The notes below the pieces were generated by a model. That model searched no databases and was not told the origin of the DNA. It was given only the letters and a program-made list of their open reading frames with translations. Positions 18,666 to 26,101 of a stretch of DNA of 64,000 bases are shown here, piece by piece. The position numbers and the translations under genes were made by a program. Every line of letters begins with the position of its first letter. Within the stretch, counting starts at the first letter, position 1. The stretch spans positions 186,001 through 250,000 of the forward strand of contig NZ_LYWY01000040.1 of assembly GCF_001661915.1 (NCBI RefSeq), written 5' to 3'. The stretch is from Croceicoccus pelagius (GTDB lineage Bacteria; Pseudomonadota; Alphaproteobacteria; Sphingomonadales; Sphingomonadaceae).

Positions 18666-19133
18666 ATGGCAATGTCAGGCGGCAGCGATGATGGCTCGCC
18701 GATGATGGAAATGAACACGACGCCGCTTATCGACGTCATGCTCGTTCTCCTCATCATGTTCATCATCACGATCCCGGTCGCGACTCACGCGGTCAACATC
18801 GATCTCCCGGCTCCCAGCGACGTTCCCTCGAACGTCGATGTGAACCCGATCAAGAACAAGGTCGTGCTCACGCAGGACGGCCAGATCCTCTGGAACGGCA
18901 CTCCGCTGAACGAAGGCCAGTTCGTCGCAACGCTTCAGCAGTCGCTGGCGCTTCCGGTCGAACCGGAACTCCAGTTCCAGCCGGAAGAATTCGCGAGCTA
19001 TGACCTCTCGGCTTCGGTCCTGCGGATCATCAAGAGCTCGGGCGCTACCAAGTTCGGATTCGTCGGTAACGAACAGTTCCGTGAATTCGAAGCAGGCCCC
19101 AAGGGCGTGAACCCCACGACAAGCACCCGGTAA
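18666..19133 (+). CDS. exbD2: ExbD/TolR-type biopolymer transport protein, second copy
   Basis: A 155-aa protein: short cytoplasmic N-terminus, [18 protein letters not shown] with the functional Asp in the membrane helix, and a periplasmic ExbD domain with GATKFGFVGNEQFREFEAGPKG. It begins 30 bp after exbD1 with AAGGAGA before the ATG. Its helix-coding DNA (18701-18784) is almost identical to that of the third copy. A terminator follows 27 bp after the stop. Confidence 0.93.
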   Translation: MAMSGGSDDGSPMMEMNTTPLIDVMLVLLIMFIITIPVATHAVNIDLPAPSDVPSNVDVNPIKNKVVLTQDGQILWNGTPLNEGQFVATLQQSLALPVEPELQFQPEEFASYDLSASVLRIIKSSGATKFGFVGNEQFREFEAGPKGVNPTTSTR

Positions 19134-19160
19134 GGGAAGCACAAGGGGAAACCAGATCAG

Positions 19161-19187
19161 GGGCGGGCCGCAAGGTCCGCCCTTTTT
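19161..19187 (+). terminator. Rho-independent terminator after exbD2
   Basis: GGGCGGGCC-GCAA-GGTCCGCCC (9 bp, one G-U) followed by TTTTT. It separates the tonB-exbB-exbD1-exbD2 transcript from the third exbD. Confidence 0.88.
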
Positions 19188-19264
19188 CGTTTCATAACAG
19201 GTGTTTTTCACAGATCGGCAATTCGGTGGTACGATTCCCGTCCAGCAAGAGTGGGAGTGAGACC

Positions 19265-19726
19265 ATGGCCCTGAGCCTGAATGCCGACTCGCAACCGATG
19301 ATGGAAATGAACACGACGCCTCTTATCGACGTCATGCTCGTCCTCCTCATCATGTTCATCATCACGATTCCCATCGCGACACACCAGGTACCGATCGACC
19401 TGCCGGGGAAGAGCGCCCCCGTTATCGGTCCCTTGTCACCGGTAAAGAACAAGGTCGTGCTGACCAGTGACGACCGGATCCTGTGGAACGGCACCGAAGT
19501 AACCCGCGAGGGTCTTGCCGCGACGATCGACCAGTCGCTCCTGCTCAACCCCGAACCCGAACTTCAGTTCGAACCGGCCGAGGCCGCAAGCTATGACGCG
19601 TCGGCCAAGGTGCTGCGCACCATACGACAGTCGGGCGCGACGAAATTCGGCTTTGTCGGCAATGAACGCTTTCGTGAGTTCGAAAGCGGACCCAAGGGCG
19701 TCAACGCAATGGTGAGCGCCAACTAG
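19265..19726 (+). CDS. exbD3: ExbD/TolR-type biopolymer transport protein, third copy
   Basis: A 153-aa ExbD very similar to the second copy along its whole length: the same [18 protein letters not shown] helix, KNKVVLT, ILWNGT and SGATKFGFVGNERFREFE. The ATG at 19265 follows GGGAGTGAGACC; an in-frame ATG at 19226 lacks such a signal. It lies behind a terminator, so it either has its own promoter in the 77-bp gap or depends on read-through. It ends convergently 10 bp from the helicase. It is a likely tandem duplicate. Confidence 0.92.
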   Translation: MALSLNADSQPMMEMNTTPLIDVMLVLLIMFIITIPIATHQVPIDLPGKSAPVIGPLSPVKNKVVLTSDDRILWNGTEVTREGLAATIDQSLLLNPEPELQFEPAEAASYDASAKVLRTIRQSGATKFGFVGNERFREFESGPKGVNAMVSAN

Positions 19727-19735
19727 CCTCGAAGG

Positions 19736-22189
19736 CTATCCGCGGACCGGATCGTCGGGACGCATGGCGACACCGCCAAGCGTCTCGGCCTCCAGCAACA
19801 GTTCGTCATCGGCAGAGCCTGCGGGAAGAGTCTCGCGACCGATGACGACCATGACCGGTACGGCCAAGGGACTCACCCGTTCAAGCTGCACGTGGACGGT
19901 CTGCTCCGCCGCGCGGTCGAGCACGCCCGCCAGCCTGCCGATATCGGTCATCCGCGTCCGCGCTTCGGCCCAGGCGGCTTCGATCAGGACATGGTTCGGT
20001 TCGTACTTCTTCAGCACATCGTAGATCAGGTCGGTCGAAAAAGTGACCTGCTTGCCGGTCTTGCGCTTTCCCGGCTGCTGGCGTTCGACCAGCCCGCCGA
20101 TCACGGCGGCTTCCCTGAATGCGCGGCGCAGCAGGTGCGATTCCTGAACCCAGTCGACGAATTCGTGGGCAAGGATGTCGGGCGATAGAATCGACGCCGG
20201 GTCCTCGATCGGTTTCAGCCCCCAGACCGCGAGCGAATAGTCGTTCGCCACGAAGCCCAACGGCGACAGCCCCCTGTCCTCCATCCGCCGCGTGATGAGC
20301 ATACCCAGCGACTGATTCGCGTTCCAGCCCTCGAACGTATAGAACACGCTGTACTCGCGCTTGGCGTGGGGGAAGCTTTCGACCAGCAGCTCGTCCGGCT
20401 CCGGCAGGTGCGAACGCCAGTCCTGCACTTCCAGCCACTCGCGCACGTCATCCGGGAACCGCGACCACCCCGGCCGGTCGACCAGCATTTCGCGCACGCG
20501 ATCCGCGAGATGGGTCGTAAGCGGCATGCGTGCACCGCCATAGGACGGGATCATCACCGACTTCTTGGAGCCGCGAACGATCACTTCGCTCTCCTTCAGG
20601 CTTTCGACCTCAAGGCTTATGCCCGCGAACTGGAACGTGTCGCCGGGGCGAAGGGCGGCGGCAAAGCGTTCCTCAACCTTGCCTAGAGAGCGCCCGTTGC
20701 GAAACCGCACGGTCAGCATCTCGCCATCGATAATGATACCCGCATTCAGCCGGTGCCGCGCGGCCTGTTCGGGGTGCGTCAGGCGCCAGACGAAACCGCC
20801 TTCCCCGTCTGGCTCACGCGTGATGCGTTTGAACCGATCATAGGCGCGCAGGGCATAACCGCCGTCGGCCACGAAATTGACGACGCGGTCGAACAGAGTT
20901 TCGTCCACCCAGGCATAGGGGTGGCACGAGCGTATCTCGCGCAGCAGGTCCGTTTCACGAAACGGCGCCGCACAGGCGCAGCCCATCACGTGCTGGGCGA
21001 GGACATCGAGGCTGCCGGGGCGGAAATCCTCACCATCGCGCACGCCTTCCTCGACCGCGTCCTTGGCCGCCTGCGCCTCGAGGAACTCGAACCGGTTGCC
21101 GGGGACGAGAATCGCGCGGCTCGGCTGGTCGAGCCGGTGATTGGCGCGCCCCACGCGCTGCAACAGGCGCGAGGAGCCTTTGGGTGCGCCCATCTGGACA
21201 ACGCAGTCAATATCGCCCCAGTCCACTCCAAGATCGAGACTGGCCGTCGCGACAAGCGCGCGCAGCTCACCGCGCGCCATGGCCCCCTCGACCTTGCGGC
21301 GTGCCTCTACCGAAAGCGAGCCGTGGTGAATGCCGATCGGAAGGACATCCTCATTCACGTCCCAAAGCAGCTGGAAGATGTATTCGGCCAGAAAGCGCGT
21401 GTTGGTGAAGATCAGCGTGGTCCGGTTACGGCGGATCTCTTCGTAAAGTTGCGGCACGGCCCAAGCCGCCGCGTGCCCACCCCAGGGAATGCGCTCTCCC
21501 TCGGGCAGAAGGATCTCGATCACAGGCTCCGCGCCAGGCTCGCCGATCACTTGGCTGACAGCGTCGATGTCGCCCCAAGGGGCCAGCCATTCGCGATATT
21601 GCTCGGGATCGGAGACCGTCGCAGAGAGCCCGATACGGCGCATGTCCGGTGCGATCGCTTCCAGTCTTGCGAGCGCCAGCGCAAGCAGGTCTCCGCGTTT
21701 GCCGGTGGCAAAGGCGTGAATCTCGTCGATGACGATGCGCTTCAGCCCCGCGAACATTACGAAGCTTTCAGGATAGGACAGGAGCAGCGACAGGGATTCC
21801 GGTGTCGTCAACAGGACGTGCGGCGGCTTGGCCCGCTGGCGCGCCTTGCGCTGCGATGGCGTGTCGCCGGTCCGGCTCTCTACCCGGATGGGTAGTTCCA
21901 TCTCCTCGATCGGGACAAGCAGGTTGCGACGAACGTCGGTGGCAAGCGCCTTGAGCGGCGAGACGTAAAGCGTATGCAGCCCGTCATCGGGCGCGGCGCC
22001 ATCCAGCCTTTCGGGCGTGAAGGCTGCCAGCGTCGGCAGAAAACCCGCCAACGTCTTGCCCGCGCCGGTATCGGCGGTCAGCAGCGCGCTCTGCCCCGCA
22101 TCGTCGGCATCGAGCATTTCGGCTTGGTGCCGGCGGATACGCCAGCCACGGCCTTCGAACCATGCTTCTATGCTTTCGGGAATCGCCAT
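19736..22189 (-). CDS. lhr: Ligase-associated DEXH-box helicase (Lhr-Core type)
   Basis: Superfamily 2 3'-5' DNA helicase of 817 aa, implicated in DNA repair. RecA-like domain 1 has Walker A ADTGAGKTLAGF, motif Ia YVSPLKAL, motif II DEIH and motif III LSATV. Domain 2 has TRFLAEYIFQ and motif VI QRVGRANHR. A winged-helix and Lhr-type C-terminal domain follow, giving the Lhr-Core length (long Lhr is ~1500 aa). Usual partners (ATP-dependent ligase, exonuclease, PdeM phosphoesterase) are not in this window. It is convergent with exbD3. Confidence 0.92.
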   Translation of the reverse strand: MAIPESIEAWFEGRGWRIRRHQAEMLDADDAGQSALLTADTGAGKTLAGFLPTLAAFTPERLDGAAPDDGLHTLYVSPLKALATDVRRNLLVPIEEMELPIRVESRTGDTPSQRKARQRAKPPHVLLTTPESLSLLLSYPESFVMFAGLKRIVIDEIHAFATGKRGDLLALALARLEAIAPDMRRIGLSATVSDPEQYREWLAPWGDIDAVSQVIGEPGAEPVIEILLPEGERIPWGGHAAAWAVPQLYEEIRRNRTTLIFTNTRFLAEYIFQLLWDVNEDVLPIGIHHGSLSVEARRKVEGAMARGELRALVATASLDLGVDWGDIDCVVQMGAPKGSSRLLQRVGRANHRLDQPSRAILVPGNRFEFLEAQAAKDAVEEGVRDGEDFRPGSLDVLAQHVMGCACAAPFRETDLLREIRSCHPYAWVDETLFDRVVNFVADGGYALRAYDRFKRITREPDGEGGFVWRLTHPEQAARHRLNAGIIIDGEMLTVRFRNGRSLGKVEERFAAALRPGDTFQFAGISLEVESLKESEVIVRGSKKSVMIPSYGGARMPLTTHLADRVREMLVDRPGWSRFPDDVREWLEVQDWRSHLPEPDELLVESFPHAKREYSVFYTFEGWNANQSLGMLITRRMEDRGLSPLGFVANDYSLAVWGLKPIEDPASILSPDILAHEFVDWVQESHLLRRAFREAAVIGGLVERQQPGKRKTGKQVTFSTDLIYDVLKKYEPNHVLIEAAWAEARTRMTDIGRLAGVLDRAAEQTVHVQLERVSPLAVPVMVVIGRETLPAGSADDELLLEAETLGGVAMRPDDPVRG

Positions 22190-22245
22190 CGTCCCACCTT
22201 AACGAACGAAGGGGGAAATCAGTGCCGCAAAGGTTTGCAGGCAAA

Positions 22246-22277
22246 GAAAAAGGCCCGGTGGACAAGCCGACCGGGCC
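22246..22277 (-). terminator. Rho-independent terminator (small-RNA candidate or pgm)
   Basis: On the minus strand GGCCCGGT and ACCGGGCC pair around a 10-nt loop and are followed by TTTTTCTTT. It is 263 bp beyond the phosphomannomutase stop, a long way for its own terminator, and closes the small-RNA candidate described separately. Confidence 0.85.
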
Positions 22278-22348
22278 ATGAAGTTTTGGGAGAGGATGCC
22301 TGAAAGGCAGGATCTTTGTGCACTGCAGCGAGCCTTCTCGCAACTGCA
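22247..22348 (-). ncRNA. Candidate small regulatory RNA, about 100 nt
   Basis: On the minus strand a promoter-like pair TTGCAA-17 nt-GCTATT places the start near 22347. The predicted RNA has three modules: a GC-rich stem-loop (22325-22347, GCGAG/CTCGC with flanking GCAG/CTGC), a small stem-loop (22297-22309, TGCCT/AGGCA), and a single-stranded stretch with CCTCTCCC before the strong terminator. CCUCUCCC is complementary to purine-rich Shine-Dalgarno sequences, a pattern seen in alphaproteobacterial trans-acting sRNAs. There is no ORF on this stretch with a start signal. This is inference from sequence only. Confidence 0.5.
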
Positions 22349-22539
22349 AAAATAGCTACCGGACTTTCGTTTTTTGCAACGATGTCAATAAGCGTTCCCG
22401 ATCAGTCACTTAGAACATGAATCATTTTTCATCTTGTTCCAACATACTGACTTTTTGGGCTTTGAATCGCCCCTGTCCTGTCAAGCGAGACCGCCACAAG
22501 CCCGAATCACCATTCAGGCCCCCTGATTTGTGAACGATA

Positions 22540-23952
22540 TCAGTGAGAGGCCTGCGGGCCGCGTTTCAGGCCCGAAAGCGCCAGCTGATCGTCGATCTGC
22601 GCCATCAGGCGTTCAAGCCCCGCCTCACTGTCGCTTTCCGCGCGGGCGACCAGAACGTCCTGCGTGTTCGATGCGCGCAGCAGCCACCAGCCGTCGTCGT
22701 TCGTAACGCGAACGCCGTCAGTGTCGTTGACGTCGTCGGGGCTATCGGCCAGTCGCTCCTTCACCTCGTCGATTACCGCGAACTTGCGGCTCTCGTCCAC
22801 CTGGAAGCGCATTTCCGGCGTGTTGATCATGTCGGGCATGTCGCCGCGCAGCTGCGTCACCGACTTGCCCAGCCGCGCGCTCGCCACGAGCAGGCGCACG
22901 CCTGCGTAGAGCGCATCGTCGAAACCGTAGTATTCGTGCTTGAAGAATACGTGCCCGCTCATCTCTCCGGCCAGCGGCGCACCCGTCTCCTTCATTTTGG
23001 ACTTAATCAGCGAGTGGCCGGTCTTCCACATTAGCGGCTTGCCGCCATGCTCGGCAATCTGGTCGTAGAGCGCCCGGCTGGCCTTGACGTCCGCTATGAT
23101 GGTGGAGCCGGGGACGAGTTTGAGGAGATCCTCGGCGTAAATCATCAGGAGCTGGTCGCCCCAAATGACGCGCCCTTTCCCGTCGATCGCACCGATACGG
23201 TCGCCGTCGCCGTCGAAAGCCAGTCCGAAGTCGAGATGCTTCTCCGCGACAAGGGCCCTGAGATCGGCGAGATTCTTCTCCTCGGTTGGGTCAGGATGAT
23301 GATTAGGAAAATTCCCGTCGACATCGGTGAAGAGGGTAAAGTGCTCCCCTGGGAGCTTGGGGACCAGCCGTTCGATTGCCGGCCCCGCCGCGCCGTTCCC
23401 CGCGTCCCAACCGATCCGAAGAGTGGACAGCCGATCCTTCCCGGCAGCGTCCAGCCCGGCGATGGGTTCGAGGAGTCTCTCGATATATTCGGCCATGATC
23501 TCCCGGGTCTCGACCGAACCGGACCCGTCAAGCCAGTCACCGGCCGCGGCCATTGTCCCGATCTCGAGGATGTCGGCCCCAAAGAACGGCCGACCCTGAA
23601 ATACCATTTTGAAACCGTTGTAATTGGGGGGATTGTGGCTGCCAGTTATCTGAATGCCGCCATCCACATCTTCGGCTGAGGCTTCGGCGTAATAGAGCAT
23701 GGGCGTCGGCCCCATGCCGACGCGCACGACGTCGCACCCAGTAGAGGTCAGCCCCTCGCACAGCGCATGCTCCAGCATGGGCGAGGAGACGCGCCCGTCA
23801 TACCCGATCGCGACCTTCTTGCCCCCTGCCCGGCGCAGCAGCGTTCCGAAGCTGCGCCCGATTGCGCGTGCGTCGTCGGGGCCGAGAGTCTCTCCGATGA
23901 TACCCCGAATGTCGTATTCGCGCAGGACGGTCGGATCGAAGGTGTGGTTCAT
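22540..23952 (-). CDS. Phosphomannomutase/phosphoglucomutase
   Basis: Interconverts hexose 1- and 6-phosphates for GDP-mannose and UDP-glucose precursors of polysaccharide and lipid glycans. The 470-aa alpha-D-phosphohexomutase (AlgC/ManB type) has four domains. Visible motifs are the phosphoserine loop TGSHNPPNYNG, the metal loop FDGDGDR, the sugar-binding GEMSGH and the C-terminal phosphate-binding RASNTQDVLVARAES. The ATG at 23952 gives MNHTFDPTVLREYDIRG, the family N-terminus. Whether it prefers mannose or glucose phosphate cannot be settled from sequence. Confidence 0.95.
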   Translation of the reverse strand: MNHTFDPTVLREYDIRGIIGETLGPDDARAIGRSFGTLLRRAGGKKVAIGYDGRVSSPMLEHALCEGLTSTGCDVVRVGMGPTPMLYYAEASAEDVDGGIQITGSHNPPNYNGFKMVFQGRPFFGADILEIGTMAAAGDWLDGSGSVETREIMAEYIERLLEPIAGLDAAGKDRLSTLRIGWDAGNGAAGPAIERLVPKLPGEHFTLFTDVDGNFPNHHPDPTEEKNLADLRALVAEKHLDFGLAFDGDGDRIGAIDGKGRVIWGDQLLMIYAEDLLKLVPGSTIIADVKASRALYDQIAEHGGKPLMWKTGHSLIKSKMKETGAPLAGEMSGHVFFKHEYYGFDDALYAGVRLLVASARLGKSVTQLRGDMPDMINTPEMRFQVDESRKFAVIDEVKERLADSPDDVNDTDGVRVTNDDGWWLLRASNTQDVLVARAESDSEAGLERLMAQIDDQLALSGLKRGPQASH

Positions 23953-24024
23953 GGATGGCCTTTCGGTCGTGATGGTCGCGGGTTCGCGCCGGGGCAGCAG
24001 GACACTGCACCCTATGCTTCTGCC

Positions 24025-24315
24025 CTATAAGTCGTTTTTGCGCCGACTTTGTTCCAGCAGCAAGTCACGCGCATTGTCGATCGCGTGAACGGCATCGCTC
24101 GATCCGCCGCGATCGGGGTGCGCGTCCTTGATCGCGCGGCGATGCGCGGCAAGGATATCCTCCGCGCTCGCATCGCGCGAAACACCCAGCAAAGTGCGGG
24201 CCTGCGCGCGTTTCTGGCTCTTTTCGGACTCGGCCCACATCTGCCAGGGCCAGATTCCGAAAAGCATCCGGAAGGCAATCCCCGCCACCACGACGAGGAT
24301 GACGAATTTCATCAT
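24025..24315 (-). CDS. Membrane-anchored J-domain (Pam18/Tim14-like) protein
   Basis: A 96-aa protein with an N-terminal membrane helix (about residues 3-24) and a C-terminal J domain of the short Pam18 type: ARTLLGVSRDASAEDILAAH, then the HPD tripeptide in AHPDRGG and a closing helix AIDNARDLLL. It should recruit and stimulate DnaK at the inner membrane. Its start overlaps the mipZ stop (ATGA), so it is translationally coupled to the division-site regulator. Confidence 0.88.
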   Translation of the reverse strand: MMKFVILVVVAGIAFRMLFGIWPWQMWAESEKSQKRAQARTLLGVSRDASAEDILAAHRRAIKDAHPDRGGSSDAVHAIDNARDLLLEQSRRKNDL

Positions 24316-25136
24316 GCGGCCTGATCCACCGCATCGCCCTTGGCCTGCGCGTTTGCGGTTTCCGGCATCGGCAGGTTCAGCCCCTTCACCAGCGCACGCA
24401 GTTCCTGCCGCGCGACGAGGTGGCTGGTGGCCAGATCGCCCAGGTGCCCCTTGTCGAGCAGCGTCAGCCCCGAAGGAAACAGTTCGCGATAGATGACGCG
24501 TTCGGACAGGCCCGGCGCAACGCGGAAACCGACCCGGCGCGACAATTCGGTCAGGGCCTCGTCGATACGGCGCATGTTGCGCGCCTCGACGTGCTGTACG
24601 CGGTTGCGCAGCACGATCCAGTCCATCTCGCGCTTGCCTTCAGTGACCGTGGCCATCCCGCGTTTCTTGCGGGTTTCCCAGATCAATTCGGCATAGAACG
24701 ACAGCTTCTTCACCTTGAACGTTTCCGCATCGACCTGCCCGATAAGGTCGAAGTCGACGAAACTGTCGTTCAAAGGCGTGACCAGCGTATCGGCCTGCGT
24801 CGCGACGTGACGCGCATATTTGTCGTCGCGGCCCGGCGTGTCGAAGATGAGGAAATCGAGCCCTTCGCTGATTTCCGCGACCATTTCGTCGAGAGCCTCG
24901 ACGCTCGGCCCGCCAAACACGCCTACGGCAGCGCCGGGCAGTTCAATGTCGCGGCGTTTCTCGGTGTCCAGCCGGTTCTCGAAATAGCGGTAGAAGGTAC
25001 GTTGGCGCGGATCGAGATCGATCGCGCCGACTTTTGCGCCCTGATAGGCAAGGGCGACCGCGACGTGGACGGCGGTGGTCGATTTACCGGTTCCGCCCTT
25101 TTCGTTCGCGAACACGATCTTGTGAGGTGTGGTCAT
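24312..25136 (-). CDS. mipZ: Division-plane positioning ATPase MipZ
   Basis: ParA/MinD-family ATPase that forms polar gradients through ParB and blocks FtsZ assembly away from midcell in alphaproteobacteria. The 274-aa protein has the deviant Walker A NEKGGTGKSTTAVH, switch I DLDPRQRTFYRYFENR, and Walker B-like FLIFDTPGRDD. The WETRKKRGMATVTEGKREMDWIVLRNR segment is diagnostic of MipZ rather than ParA. The ATG at 25136 follows AGGACAG; the in-frame extension to 25184 lacks a signal. It is the first gene of a two-gene unit with the J-domain protein. Confidence 0.93.
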   Translation of the reverse strand: MTTPHKIVFANEKGGTGKSTTAVHVAVALAYQGAKVGAIDLDPRQRTFYRYFENRLDTEKRRDIELPGAAVGVFGGPSVEALDEMVAEISEGLDFLIFDTPGRDDKYARHVATQADTLVTPLNDSFVDFDLIGQVDAETFKVKKLSFYAELIWETRKKRGMATVTEGKREMDWIVLRNRVQHVEARNMRRIDEALTELSRRVGFRVAPGLSERVIYRELFPSGLTLLDKGHLGDLATSHLVARQELRALVKGLNLPMPETANAQAKGDAVDQAA

Positions 25137-25237
25137 CTGTCCTCGCAGTGATTGATGCGCCGCCGGGTTTGCCGGGTTGCCCAACGGCGGGCGGACGCTA
25201 CAGCTTGCGCAGCAGTTTACCGGAAGGGCTGAAGTTC

Positions 25238-26095
25238 ATGCAAACGATCCGCGCGCTCAATCCACTACGGGAGACGACCGCCGCCCTTCGCCGCGCCGCG
25301 GGCAAGGGGGCAAGGCTGGCATTGGTGCCGACCATGGGGGCGCTTCACGACGGCCATCTGACGCTGGTGCGCCGTGCCCGCGAACTGGCGGACATCGTCG
25401 CGGTGTCGATTTTCGTGAATCCGAAACAGTTCGGCCCGAACGAGGATCTGGACGCCTATCCCCGCCAGTTGGAGCGGGACAGCGAGCTTCTGATCTCCGA
25501 AGGCGTGGACCTGCTCTGGGCGCCTGAAGTGGGCGAGATGTATCCCGAAGGCTTCGCCTCGAACATTTCGGTCGAGGATGTAAGCGCGGGTCTTTGCGGC
25601 GCGGACCGGCCCGGCCATTTCGACGGCGTGGCGACCGTGGTGTGCAAGCTGTTCAACCAGGTTGCGCCCGATATCGCGCTGTTCGGGGAAAAGGACTGGC
25701 AGCAGCTTGCCGTCATTCGCCGCATGGCCCGCGATCTCGATCTCTACGCCCCGATGCCAGAGGCGATCATCGGCGTACCCATCGTGCGCGAAAAGGACGG
25801 CCTCGCCATGTCCTCGCGCAATGCCTACCTCTCGGCGCAGCAGCGCGCTGCGGCGGTTACTTTGCCGAACGCGATGCGCGATGCGATCGAACGGCTGGAA
25901 AACGGCGACGCGGCCGCGCAAGTGCTGGACGACTTACGCGCCGCCTTGCTGGCGGGCGGCTTCGACAGCGTCGACTATGCCGAACTGCGCGATGCGGCCT
26001 CGATCGAGCTGCTGGACGAACCGAACGAAAACGCCCGCCTTTTCGTCGCGGCGCGCATCGGCGGGACGCGGCTGATCGACAACATGGCGGTGTAA
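25238..26095 (+). CDS. panC: Pantothenate synthetase
   Basis: Condenses pantoate and beta-alanine with ATP to make pantothenate for CoA. The 285-aa protein has the HIGH-like nucleotide motif PTMGALHDGH, VSIFVNPKQFGPNEDLDAYPR, the pantoate-binding LFGEKDWQQL and the IVREKDGLAMSSRN adenylation loop. The ATG at 25238 follows GGAAGGGCTGAAG; upstream in-frame codons do not resemble the family. It is divergent from mipZ. Confidence 0.97.
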   Translation: MQTIRALNPLRETTAALRRAAGKGARLALVPTMGALHDGHLTLVRRARELADIVAVSIFVNPKQFGPNEDLDAYPRQLERDSELLISEGVDLLWAPEVGEMYPEGFASNISVEDVSAGLCGADRPGHFDGVATVVCKLFNQVAPDIALFGEKDWQQLAVIRRMARDLDLYAPMPEAIIGVPIVREKDGLAMSSRNAYLSAQQRAAAVTLPNAMRDAIERLENGDAAAQVLDDLRAALLAGGFDSVDYAELRDAASIELLDEPNENARLFVAARIGGTRLIDNMAV

Positions 26096-26101
26096 GCCGC
26101 C

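Larger units (their letters stand above)
22190..22539. other. Intergenic region between helicase and phosphomannomutase genes
   Basis: The 350-bp gap holds the helicase promoter side (22190-22245) and the candidate small RNA with its terminator (22246-22348). An AT-rich stretch (about 22350-22470) is much lower in GC than the surroundings and carries its likely promoter. The rest (22470-22539) is the phosphomannomutase 3' side, with nothing recognised. Confidence 0.6.

Noticed and set aside
22400-22440. Possible EcfG-type promoter (GGAAC...GTT) upstream of the small-RNA candidate
   Set aside because: The spacing is 19 nt rather than 16-17 and the -10 part lacks the CGTT form.
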